From Candidatus Zhuqueibacterota bacterium (GTDB taxonomy: Bacteria > Electryoneota > RPQS01): 51,964 nt of DNA. The DNA lies in assembly GCA_003818605.1 (NCBI GenBank), contig RPQS01000025.1:1-51964 (forward strand). The letters run 5' to 3'. Positions 8,896 to 16,757 of this stretch are shown here, piece by piece. Positions within the stretch are counted from its first letter, which is position 1. Every line of letters begins with the position of its first letter. The notes under the pieces are model-generated. The model ran no database searches. It saw nothing but the letters and a program-made list of their open reading frames with translations, and was not told the DNA's origin. Both the position numbers and the translations under genes were made by a program.

Positions 8896-11451
8896 ATGTA
8901 TTTCGAAAAATTGACGCATTGGGCGCTATTCTTGGCTCTCGCGTTTGTCGTCTCGACGGCTTTTGGGCAACAGCCTGTAGCCCGCAAGAACATGCTGAAT
9001 TCCGGACTTGCCGAAGTCCAAATGACATCGAAGCTCGATCTGCAGACGATAGATCGCATGGGCGGCAACATTGATTGGGTTCAAGGAAACGTGGCTCGGG
9101 TCTATTTACTCCCCGAAGATTTCGAACAACTGCGCGCCTCCGGATTCTCGTTGCAGTGGATTCCTGATGAAGGCAAACTGAGCTTGCAGGACCTGTGGGA
9201 GAAAACGCGGCATACCCGCGATCCGCTCGATGCCTATCATACAAATGACGAAATCCGTACGCAGTTTGCGCTATGGCAGGCGGCATATCCGACTCTCTTC
9301 AAATACGACTCTATCGGCATGTCCGTTTTAGGACGACCCCTTTTAGTCGCCAAGCTCTCGGATTATGTAACCACGGATGAACCGGAAATCGAAGTGAAGT
9401 ACGTGGCCAACATGCATGGCGATGAAACGGTGGGCAAGGAAAATTGTCTCCGGTTTATAGATACACTGCTCACCGGATACGGAATTGATCCCGAATTAAC
9501 TGAGCTGATGACCGATTACGAAATGTGGTTTTTGCCGCTGATGAATCCGGACGGCAACTACAGCTCATCGCGCTACAATGCCAACGGCTATGATTTGAAT
9601 CGTACGTTTCCGGACCGGTGCGACGATTCGGTTAATACGACTACGGGCCGCCCGATTGAAGTGGCCAATGTAATGAACTGGACGGCCAGCCGGAATTTCG
9701 TACTGTCGGCCAATTTCCATGGCGGGGCGTTGGTTGCCAACTACCCGTGGGACAACAACTGCACCGGTGGCGACGTTTATGCTCCGACTCAGGAAGACTG
9801 CTTGTTTGTCTATATAGCCAGGCGCTATTCCTACTACAACACGCCGATGTGGAACAACTCGGCGTTTCCGCCTTGTGGCATCACCCATGGCGCGGACTGG
9901 TACGAACTCAGCGGCGGCATGCAGGATTGGGATTATGTATGGATGGGTGATCGCGAACTGACCCTTGAAATCAGCAATACCAAGAATCCAGCGGCTTCCC
10001 AGCTTGAACAATTCTGGCGTGACAATCGTCAAAGCATGCGTTATTATCTCTTGGAAGCCAAGTACGGCGTGCGCGGAACCGTCACGGACGTGGTATCGGG
10101 GCTGCCCCTGCGGGCGAGCATATCCGTGAATTCCATTCCATATCTGACTTTTAGCAGTGCGCTGCACGGTGAATATTATCGCATGCTTCGGCCCGGAACC
10201 TATTCAATTTCCTTTTCGGTGCCGGGTTACGGATCACAAACTCATTCCGTCACGGTCGCGCCGAATTCCTATACGACGCTGAACGTTCAACTCGGATTAC
10301 CGCCGGATATTGCCGTCAGTCCCGATACGATCCGGACTACGGTGGGCCGTTGCAGTAATGGGAGTGCCTCCTATACTATAATCAATAACGGCGCCGGGCC
10401 GTTGACATGGTCGGCGGTGGAGGGCTATACCAATTACAGCGGATACGGGAGCGCCGTCGGCGGCGACTGGCGATTCATTGACAGCGATCAATCGGACGGA
10501 CCGGTTTATGCTTGGAAAGACATCAGCTCCGCGGGGACTCTGGTCAGCTTTAGTTCGGACGATCAGACTCTGGGGCCGTATTCCGTCGGATTTTCTTTCC
10601 CCTATTTCGGCCAAGCACATACGACATTCAGGATTTGCGGCAACGGATGGATTTCCTTCACGTCCACGTCCACGGCCTATGAGAACGGAATGCTGCCCTC
10701 TTCCGGTGCGCCGCTTAATATGCTGGCGGCATGGTGGGATGATTTGAGTCCGCAGCGTTCGGGAACGCAGGTCAGATATTGGTCGAACAACTCCGATACG
10801 CTGGTTGTGACATTCTCGAATGTGCAGAGTTACAGCGGCAGCGGATTGTATACATTCCAGTTCATTTTGCTCTCGTCGGGCAAGATTGTGTATCAATACA
10901 ATTCGATGGGAACTCTTCGCTTGAATTCTTCAACCATCGGTTTGCAGAACGCCGCGGGTACAAAGGGAATGGCTGTCATCAACAATCAAACGTACATCCA
11001 CGATGCGATGGCTATTGAATTCTGCCCGCATTCGATGATTACTCCGGCTCCGCTGGCAGGAACAGTCGCGCCCATGTCTTCGCAATCGTATGCTGTCAGC
11101 GTAAACACCTGCTGTGTGCCTTTGGGAACGATTGCCGGAATCCTCGCCATTTCATCCAACGATCCGGATTCTCCGACACTTCATGTTCCCGTTGTTATCA
11201 CGGTCGTGGATGCTCCGCCGGACCCGGTCACCGATCTGACGATTTATTCCGAAGGAACAAATGCGCTTCTAAAGTGGAATCCGGTTCCAACGGCATCCGG
11301 CTATCTGGTTTATCGCATGAGCGGAGCCGAACAAGATTACTCCACTGGAGAACTGCTCACGCTCGTACCCATTACCGCCACTTCATACACTGATACGGTT
11401 ACGGCGGCGGCGGCAGGCGTTCGTTTCTATCAGGTTGTTTCCGTCCGCTGA
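8896..11451 (+). CDS. Secreted M14 zinc carboxypeptidase with multi-module C-terminal tail
   Basis: This 851-residue exported metallocarboxypeptidase removes C-terminal residues from peptides. After a signal peptide (about 1-24, ending STAFGQ) the M14 domain shows all expected residues: zinc ligands His174 and Glu177 in NMHGDE, His275 in NFHGG, the NPDG and YDLNRTFP substrate-site segments, and the catalytic Glu358 in LTLEIS. It continues with a carboxypeptidase-regulatory (transthyretin-like) domain, an ASPM-SPD-2-like strand region, a nidogen-like module (GPVYAW to WWDDLSP), a BACON-like module with SSNDPD, and a terminal Fn3-like module ending FYQVVSVR. The last four modules occur in the same order as in the divergent C25 peptidase. 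The ATG at 8896 has AGGA 5 nt upstream; the upstream TTG at 8875 is rejected because it would extend the signal peptide N-region. Confidence 0.93.
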   Translation: MYFEKLTHWALFLALAFVVSTAFGQQPVARKNMLNSGLAEVQMTSKLDLQTIDRMGGNIDWVQGNVARVYLLPEDFEQLRASGFSLQWIPDEGKLSLQDLWEKTRHTRDPLDAYHTNDEIRTQFALWQAAYPTLFKYDSIGMSVLGRPLLVAKLSDYVTTDEPEIEVKYVANMHGDETVGKENCLRFIDTLLTGYGIDPELTELMTDYEMWFLPLMNPDGNYSSSRYNANGYDLNRTFPDRCDDSVNTTTGRPIEVANVMNWTASRNFVLSANFHGGALVANYPWDNNCTGGDVYAPTQEDCLFVYIARRYSYYNTPMWNNSAFPPCGITHGADWYELSGGMQDWDYVWMGDRELTLEISNTKNPAASQLEQFWRDNRQSMRYYLLEAKYGVRGTVTDVVSGLPLRASISVNSIPYLTFSSALHGEYYRMLRPGTYSISFSVPGYGSQTHSVTVAPNSYTTLNVQLGLPPDIAVSPDTIRTTVGRCSNGSASYTIINNGAGPLTWSAVEGYTNYSGYGSAVGGDWRFIDSDQSDGPVYAWKDISSAGTLVSFSSDDQTLGPYSVGFSFPYFGQAHTTFRICGNGWISFTSTSTAYENGMLPSSGAPLNMLAAWWDDLSPQRSGTQVRYWSNNSDTLVVTFSNVQSYSGSGLYTFQFILLSSGKIVYQYNSMGTLRLNSSTIGLQNAAGTKGMAVINNQTYIHDAMAIEFCPHSMITPAPLAGTVAPMSSQSYAVSVNTCCVPLGTIAGILAISSNDPDSPTLHVPVVITVVDAPPDPVTDLTIYSEGTNALLKWNPVPTASGYLVYRMSGAEQDYSTGELLTLVPITATSYTDTVTAAAAGVRFYQVVSVR

Positions 11452-11466
11452 ATCTTCATGCAGGTA

Positions 11467-11502
11467 AACAAAAAAGCCCGTTGCAGTGTGGGCTTTTTTG
11501 TT
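11467..11502. terminator. Bidirectional intrinsic terminator
   Basis: A perfect 13-bp inverted repeat (11467-11479 with 11490-11502, core CAAAAAAGCCC, 10-nt loop) has an A run on the left arm and a T run on the right arm. It sits between the convergent M14 and flavodiiron genes and can serve both. Confidence 0.9.
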
Positions 11503-11525
11503 GTCCGAAATTTCGTAAGCCTGTG

Positions 11526-12737
11526 CTATGGAGCGGCGACTTCAGCAAGCTTGTGCGCCGTCTGCAATCCTAAAGCGTAGCATTCCTGAATCGTTGTCTT
11601 ATCCGGCAGATAGCGGATTTTTAAACCGTCGCTAACCAAAGCGACTTTCATTACCGTCAGAATGGATTTGATCTCTTCAACAGCCGTCCCGTTCCATCCG
11701 TACGAGCCAAATGCGGCTCCGATCAAATTCGCGGGTTTTAGTCCTTTCAAATACGTCAACACGTCGGCTACCGTTGGAAAAAGACCATCGTTGAGTGTCG
11801 GGCTTCCCACTAAAAGCGCGCCTGCTTCCAACACCTCAGTTGCCACGTCGCTGCGGCTGTACTTGCGAAGCGGCATGTATTTCACTTCCGTTCCGCCGGC
11901 GGCAAGTCCTTCGCAAATTGCCAGCGCCATTTTTTCCGTGCTGCCCCACATCGTATCAAACACAACGACCGCTTTGCGTGTGGGTTTCTTCGCGGCCCAG
12001 CATCCGTAGCGATCCAGTATCCACTGCCTATCCTGTTCGCGCCGCCAGACCGGACCGTGATCCGGAGCGATCAGGTCAAATGGAATTCCGGAGGTCTTGA
12101 CTTTTTCCAGTAATTTCGTAATGCGCGGACTGAACGGCATCAGAATATTGGCATAGTATCGCGCGGCTTCGGATTCGAGAACTCCGTGCGCGATTTCATC
12201 GGCGAACCGTTCGCGCGAAGCCAAATGCATGCCGAAAGCGTCCTGCGAAAAAAGCAGCTTGTCTTCTTCCAAATACGAGAACATGCTGTCGGGCCAATGC
12301 AGCATGCGTGTTTCCGTGAAGGTCAGCGTCAAATCGCCCAACTTCAGGCTCTCGCCGTCTTTGACGGCGGTAATCTTGTCCAAATGATAATAGTCGGCCA
12401 GAGCCTTGACGCCCATGGCGGATGCAAATACTTTTTCCGGTTTCGCCAATTCGATAATTTCGGGCAGGCAGCCCGTATGATCCATTTCCGAATGGTTGGA
12501 AATGATATAGCTGATCTCCCGCGGTTCGACCACCGACATCACGCGCGCCAGCATTTCGCTGCGGAACGGAGCCTTCACCGTGTCCACCAACGTGATTTTC
12601 CCGCCTAAAATGAGATAGGCATTGTACGTTGATCCACTCGGCGTGGCATAACCGTGAAAATCCTGAAGTGTCCAATCTATCGCTCCCACCCACCACACAT
12701 GGTCACTGATCTGAACCGCTTTGAAGACATCGCTCAC
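11526..12737 (-). CDS. fprA: Flavodiiron protein (A-type flavoprotein, FprA/ROO family)
   Basis: This 403-residue cytoplasmic enzyme reduces O2 to water and/or NO to N2O. The N-terminal metallo-beta-lactamase-like domain has a complete diiron ligand set: His82, Glu84, Asp86 (and neighbouring His87) in NHSEMDH, His147 in MLHWPD, Asp166 in FSQDAFG and His227 in APDHGP, with spacings close to Desulfovibrio gigas ROO. The C-terminal third (from about residue 252, VVFDTMWGSTEKMA) is a flavodoxin domain that binds FMN. No rubredoxin or reductase domain is fused. The start is a GTG (12735-12737) with a strong GGGAGG six bases upstream. It has its own promoter and shares a bidirectional terminator with the M14 gene, so it is probably monocistronic. 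Confidence 0.95.
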   Translation of the reverse strand: MSDVFKAVQISDHVWWVGAIDWTLQDFHGYATPSGSTYNAYLILGGKITLVDTVKAPFRSEMLARVMSVVEPREISYIISNHSEMDHTGCLPEIIELAKPEKVFASAMGVKALADYYHLDKITAVKDGESLKLGDLTLTFTETRMLHWPDSMFSYLEEDKLLFSQDAFGMHLASRERFADEIAHGVLESEAARYYANILMPFSPRITKLLEKVKTSGIPFDLIAPDHGPVWRREQDRQWILDRYGCWAAKKPTRKAVVVFDTMWGSTEKMALAICEGLAAGGTEVKYMPLRKYSRSDVATEVLEAGALLVGSPTLNDGLFPTVADVLTYLKGLKPANLIGAAFGSYGWNGTAVEEIKSILTVMKVALVSDGLKIRYLPDKTTIQECYALGLQTAHKLAEVAAP

Positions 12738-12778
12738 AATCGGCCTCCCTTGTTATTGTAGATCAATGGGTCGGCTTT

Positions 12779-12807
12779 AAGATACAAACAACCGTTTGGA
12801 AAGTCAA
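12779..12807 (-). promoter_or_regulatory. Promoter of the flavodiiron protein gene
   Basis: On the minus strand TTGACT (12802-12807), a 17-base spacer and TATCTT (12779-12784) lie about 42 bases upstream of the GTG start. Confidence 0.7.
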
Positions 12808-12826
12808 GTTGCGTTTACGGCTGAAT

Positions 12827-12855
12827 AAAAAGCGCGGAGTCAGAAGACTCCGCGC
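12827..12855 (-). terminator. Intrinsic terminator of the second C25 peptidase gene
   Basis: A perfect 10-bp inverted repeat (12832-12841 with 12846-12855, arms GCGCGGAGTC, 4-nt loop) is followed on the minus strand by TTTTT. It lies 37 bases past the stop at 12892. Confidence 0.88.
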
Positions 12856-12891
12856 CGCATTTCTGTCGGGGATCAATGATGCCAAAGCGGC

Positions 12892-15800
12892 CTATTCCGT
12901 AGCCGATTGCACCTGATAGAATTGCCGGATTCCGGCCGTGTCCGTTCGCGCCACGTTCATGAGCGTATCGGATGTGCTTTGGAAAAACGTGTATGGGCCT
13001 TCAATAGCCGTGGAGCAATAGACTTTATACAGCGGGACTCCCAAATTTGTCCAGGACAAACGCACGTAGTCGCCCTCGACTTGCGATACGACCTGTGGCG
13101 GAACCAGCGTGAATCCGTGCGCGCGAATCAGGCGATTACCGCTGCGTGCGGACGAGGCGGCGGATTCTTCGCTGTACCAAACGCTGTCGCAGGGATCGTA
13201 CACGTATGACCTTCCCGCCGCCGTACTGCTGGTATCGTGCAAAAACGCCTCATAATGACCGGATGCCGGATTCGACACGGCGACATAGAACGATCCGGTC
13301 AGCGCCAACGGATCTCCATCTTCATCGTATGTGGCTGCGTAAGTCCAATTGTCCGGACTGCGCGGCATCCCGCCAACTTCATTGCCGATACTCCCGACTT
13401 GTTTGCTGAGCAGAAGACTGCCCGGCAGATTATCCGGCCCGTCGGCATTTAAGATTTGCACTTCAAGAAGCGAATGCGTCGTATCAGGGTGTTCCGCCGA
13501 TATGCCGATGTTCACTCCGTAAAGAAGAAACGGCACGCCGGTGGGATCGAATTTCACGGCCCAGCGATAATCCCTGTTTTCCGACCAGTGGGCGGCCTCC
13601 GCCGTGCCGTCGTCATAGACCAATTCATTGACGCAGCCCGGTCTCGCGTCGAAAGTAAAAGTATCGGTTTGGGCGACAGCCGCTTCCGCATCTTGTACGC
13701 GGATGAAATAGACATACGCGTCTTCCGCGAAGGGGCCGACGGTGGCGGCGTATTCATCCGGATTTGCCGTGGCGATGAGATCCGCCGAATCGGCGGCTCC
13801 GCCCAGGGGCCAGTAAATCATCCGTACTGTAAATCCCGAAGCGTCATCCGTTGCGATTGCGGTTACCGTGAACGACTCCAACATCTGGTCATGCAGAGGA
13901 TCATGGAGAACTGCTGGCGGATCATTGGGCATGACAACGGTGAATGGACCGTCAGAAACATCGCTCGCCGCGGGATAACTCAGGCTCGAAACGCGGATCC
14001 GCGCGTTTCCCGAAGTCGGCGGTGCTGCGTACCATTCAAAGATGCCGTCATTACCCGTGTTGGGAGCTAACGTATCCCATAAGCCCGCCGGATAATCCCG
14101 GTTGAGTTCGATGCAGACGTCGCCGGTCACGTTTTGCGATGTCCATTGAATGTAATACGGATTGTCAATGATCCACGTTTCGCCGCCGTTCGGTACGGCA
14201 ACCGTAATCGTCCGCAAAGCAATCGTGAAATTCGCCGCGGAGGTATCGCCGACACCGGTTTGCACTGTGCCCGCGATACGCACGCGCGCGGTGGTGGATA
14301 CGTCCCCCGCCACCGTCCACGGATGCGATCCGTCATTCGGCGTGCTGGCGATAATCGTTTCCCACGAAGCTTCGGGATAGCTGCGATTGATTTCGATTTT
14401 GATGTTTTCCGTCAGATTTTCCGACGTCCACTTGATGCTGTCCAAATCTTCCACATACCAGATTTCACCGCCGTTGGGAGTAGTCAAATACAAGTGCGGA
14501 ACTGCGGAAACGACCGGAATGTTCGCCGTATAGGTGACCTTGTTGAAAGCCGTCGCGGCTAATTTTAAAGTCTGACCGGCGAGCGGTGTTCCACTGATCG
14601 TGATGGTTGCAAGGCCGCTTCCGTTTGTGTAAGCCGCCCCGTAGATCGTGTCGTTTCTCGTTAAAGCGCATAATGCGCCGGATACGCCGGTGACCGTTAC
14701 ATTAAACGTGGTTTGACCCTGCGCGAACTGCGAAGCATGACTGACCGACATAGCAGTCGGAGTTTTCGTGCGTACTTGAACGGAAGGGTCGCCGAAAATA
14801 TGCCATGTGTTGAACATAGCGGCGCCCGCTGTTCCATTCAGATCAATCATCTTGCACGAAGCGTTGAAGCAGATTCCGCCAAAGGTGGTTTTACTCTGTG
14901 CGCAGACAATATCCGTGGCTTCATCCTGGGCGTCCATCGGGGGCAGCCAGGATTGATTGACCGACGCCATATACGTTGCCAGCGCGCCGATCGGCTGGCC
15001 GGAGCGCACGGAGCGAAGCCAGTATTCCGCGAAGCACGTTGTATTGTGGAACTGACCATTGACGCAGGCAACACTGAAAATGAACGGCAGCAGATTGTCA
15101 TTGGTCAGGTTGGTGATATTCGTATTGTTGAAGCCGGTCGTTGACCAGGAAGTGGTGCTGCCGTGGCCTATATAATTCACGAATCCGCGTCCGGCATTCA
15201 ACGCCGTGCTCACCTGCGCGGCCGTCGCGCCCGGATCGTAGATCTGATCTACCGATGTATATCCATATCCTAAAAGATCCGTGCGGATATAGCCCATATG
15301 CTCGTAATCAATCTCGCCGCCGTTGTGGCCGATGCCATCCCCTTCGGCGGAGGCAATTCCCGTTGCGCGCTGGCACCAGCTTGCCCCGGTGGTTGCGTCG
15401 CGTTCGTATTCGATGCTGCGTTCGACTTGAGTATTCACATGTGCAATGAGCTGAGCGGAAAAACGTCCGATAAAAATGTCGGGATAGTTATCGGCGCCCG
15501 CGACCTTCGCGTATTTCGGATCGCATGCGCTGTCCGAAGACATAATGGTCGCTACCTGCGCGGCATCTCCGACTAACAGCGCGTATGCGAGATTTCCGCT
15601 CGTGCTCGTATAGAAATTCTGGATGTAGTTCTTGATGGACGTGGAATTGTTCCCGATGGTCGAGACGTTGACCATCGTGGTCTTGATTCCCTTCTGAATC
15701 TTCCAACTGTAGAACGGCTGCATGGCCGTGCGGAAGGAATCGGCGGTGATAATGAGCATCTCGCCCTGTTCATCCACGGCCGTATAGCGGGAATCTTTTT

Positions 15801-16494
15801 CTTGAAGAGTTCCGTAGTTCAGAAAATGCCGTTGATAGAGCAGATTAAAAGCGGGATCCACTTTCGTGAACGGCGCGCGGCGCTCGAATACGTTTTTCCG
15901 TCCCTGTCCCGAAGATTCTACGGCAACGGTGACGGACGTGTAGACGCGCAGCGTTTGCGTGACGGGCATATATTGAAAAGCGTAAACTTCGATCACGGTT
16001 CCGCGCAGATCGCGCAAAATGTACGGCTCGCGCAAGGCGACGGTCTGACCGGGATACCAACGTTGACTTTCGTAGACCGAACCAAACGAATACGGAACAG
16101 TTGCGGGATCAATATTGCGGGACAGATTGCCTTTCGAGGGGGCAATCGGCATGGATGGATAATCCGTAAACTGCGATGCGACAATCTTGATCTCCATTTC
16201 CGCATCATCCGGAATAATAATACTCCGGCAGATGCGCGGCAGATCGGGTTCTCCGGCATTCAAAAAATGCGCTTCGCGTCCGCAATTCACCGTATAGTAA
16301 TTCTGGCCGCTGATTTCCACGGCATCACGCGTGAATGCGTTCACGTCGAACCGCACGACGGTCCGCGAACCACTCGACTCGAGTACGTTGACTGATACAT
16401 CCTGAGCGGCGGAATTCAGTTCTACGCGCTCGGCAGCCCAACCCCATGCAGGCAGTGCAAGCAACATGACGAATAGAATCCAAACATGCTTCAT
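12892..16494 (-). CDS. Secreted gingipain-like C25 cysteine peptidase with PNGGE repeats
   Basis: This 1200-residue exported protease has a signal peptide (about 1-20, ending GWAAE), a C25 propeptide-like region (GEPDLPRICR), and a catalytic domain with His444 in YIGHGSTTSW and Cys477 in ACVNGQF, again 33 residues apart as in gingipain R. A beta-sandwich follows, then two tandem repeats of about 95 residues starting at PNGGEIW (near 672) and PNGGETW (near 770), then Ig-like segments, and a terminal Fn3-like module ending FYQVQSATE. There is no classical T9SS sorting domain. The ATG at 16492-16494 has GAGGA upstream and opens the signal peptide. It is a paralogue of the other C25 peptidase only in the protease part; the tail differs except for the last module. 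Confidence 0.9.
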   Translation of the reverse strand: MKHVWILFVMLLALPAWGWAAERVELNSAAQDVSVNVLESSGSRTVVRFDVNAFTRDAVEISGQNYYTVNCGREAHFLNAGEPDLPRICRSIIIPDDAEMEIKIVASQFTDYPSMPIAPSKGNLSRNIDPATVPYSFGSVYESQRWYPGQTVALREPYILRDLRGTVIEVYAFQYMPVTQTLRVYTSVTVAVESSGQGRKNVFERRAPFTKVDPAFNLLYQRHFLNYGTLQEKDSRYTAVDEQGEMLIITADSFRTAMQPFYSWKIQKGIKTTMVNVSTIGNNSTSIKNYIQNFYTSTSGNLAYALLVGDAAQVATIMSSDSACDPKYAKVAGADNYPDIFIGRFSAQLIAHVNTQVERSIEYERDATTGASWCQRATGIASAEGDGIGHNGGEIDYEHMGYIRTDLLGYGYTSVDQIYDPGATAAQVSTALNAGRGFVNYIGHGSTTSWSTTGFNNTNITNLTNDNLLPFIFSVACVNGQFHNTTCFAEYWLRSVRSGQPIGALATYMASVNQSWLPPMDAQDEATDIVCAQSKTTFGGICFNASCKMIDLNGTAGAAMFNTWHIFGDPSVQVRTKTPTAMSVSHASQFAQGQTTFNVTVTGVSGALCALTRNDTIYGAAYTNGSGLATITISGTPLAGQTLKLAATAFNKVTYTANIPVVSAVPHLYLTTPNGGEIWYVEDLDSIKWTSENLTENIKIEINRSYPEASWETIIASTPNDGSHPWTVAGDVSTTARVRIAGTVQTGVGDTSAANFTIALRTITVAVPNGGETWIIDNPYYIQWTSQNVTGDVCIELNRDYPAGLWDTLAPNTGNDGIFEWYAAPPTSGNARIRVSSLSYPAASDVSDGPFTVVMPNDPPAVLHDPLHDQMLESFTVTAIATDDASGFTVRMIYWPLGGAADSADLIATANPDEYAATVGPFAEDAYVYFIRVQDAEAAVAQTDTFTFDARPGCVNELVYDDGTAEAAHWSENRDYRWAVKFDPTGVPFLLYGVNIGISAEHPDTTHSLLEVQILNADGPDNLPGSLLLSKQVGSIGNEVGGMPRSPDNWTYAATYDEDGDPLALTGSFYVAVSNPASGHYEAFLHDTSSTAAGRSYVYDPCDSVWYSEESAASSARSGNRLIRAHGFTLVPPQVVSQVEGDYVRLSWTNLGVPLYKVYCSTAIEGPYTFFQSTSDTLMNVARTDTAGIRQFYQVQSATE

Positions 16495-16511
16495 GCGTCA
16501 TTTCCTCATAC

Positions 16512-16529
16512 TGTGCCGGTTTCGGCACA
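16512..16529. repeat. Inverted repeat in the leader of the second C25 gene
   Basis: TGTGCCG and CGGCACA (16512-16518 with 16523-16529) form a 7-bp hairpin with a 4-nt loop, ending 17 bases before the ATG. A second pair of 6-bp arms, TCCTGA and TCAGGA, lies at 16545-16550 and 16563-16568. Either may be an operator or an mRNA leader structure. Confidence 0.45.
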
Positions 16530-16593
16530 AAGTGTTGTCAGTAATCCTGACCCGATGTTAACTCAGGATGCCGCGCAACGAGTTCAGTACAAA

Positions 16594-16622
16594 AATTTAA
16601 CCAATTTACGACCTGTTTACAA
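16594..16622 (-). promoter_or_regulatory. Weak candidate promoter of the second C25 gene
   Basis: On the minus strand TTGTAA (16617-16622), a 17-base spacer and TAAATT (16594-16599) match four of six bases each. It is listed because the spacing equals that of the stronger promoters nearby. Confidence 0.35.
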
Positions 16623-16641
16623 GTGAAAACAGAGGTCTTAT

Positions 16642-16683
16642 AAAAAAACCGAAACGGGAAACCCTCTTCGTTTCACGCTTCGG
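16642..16683 (-). terminator. Intrinsic terminator of the 468-residue secreted protein gene
   Basis: An imperfect 14-bp stem (16649-16683, CCGAA ends, one wobble and one mismatch) is followed on the minus strand by seven T (16642-16648). It lies about 75 bases past the stop at 16758. Confidence 0.8.
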
Positions 16684-16757
16684 TATATTGTATAATCTGT
16701 TTTTATAGATAATTAGCTGTCGGTGCGGGGAGGCACTATTCCGGCGATGATATTATC

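Noticed and set aside
12196-12696. 166-codon frame inside the flavodiiron gene
   Set aside because: It is an out-of-frame shadow of a well-defined protein with complete metal ligands.
4042-16494. Either C25 gene as the T9SS sortase PorU
   Set aside because: Both C25 proteins have long beta-sandwich tails and a terminal Fn3-like module, and neither is next to the PorV-like gene. PorU identity cannot be excluded without comparison but is not supported.
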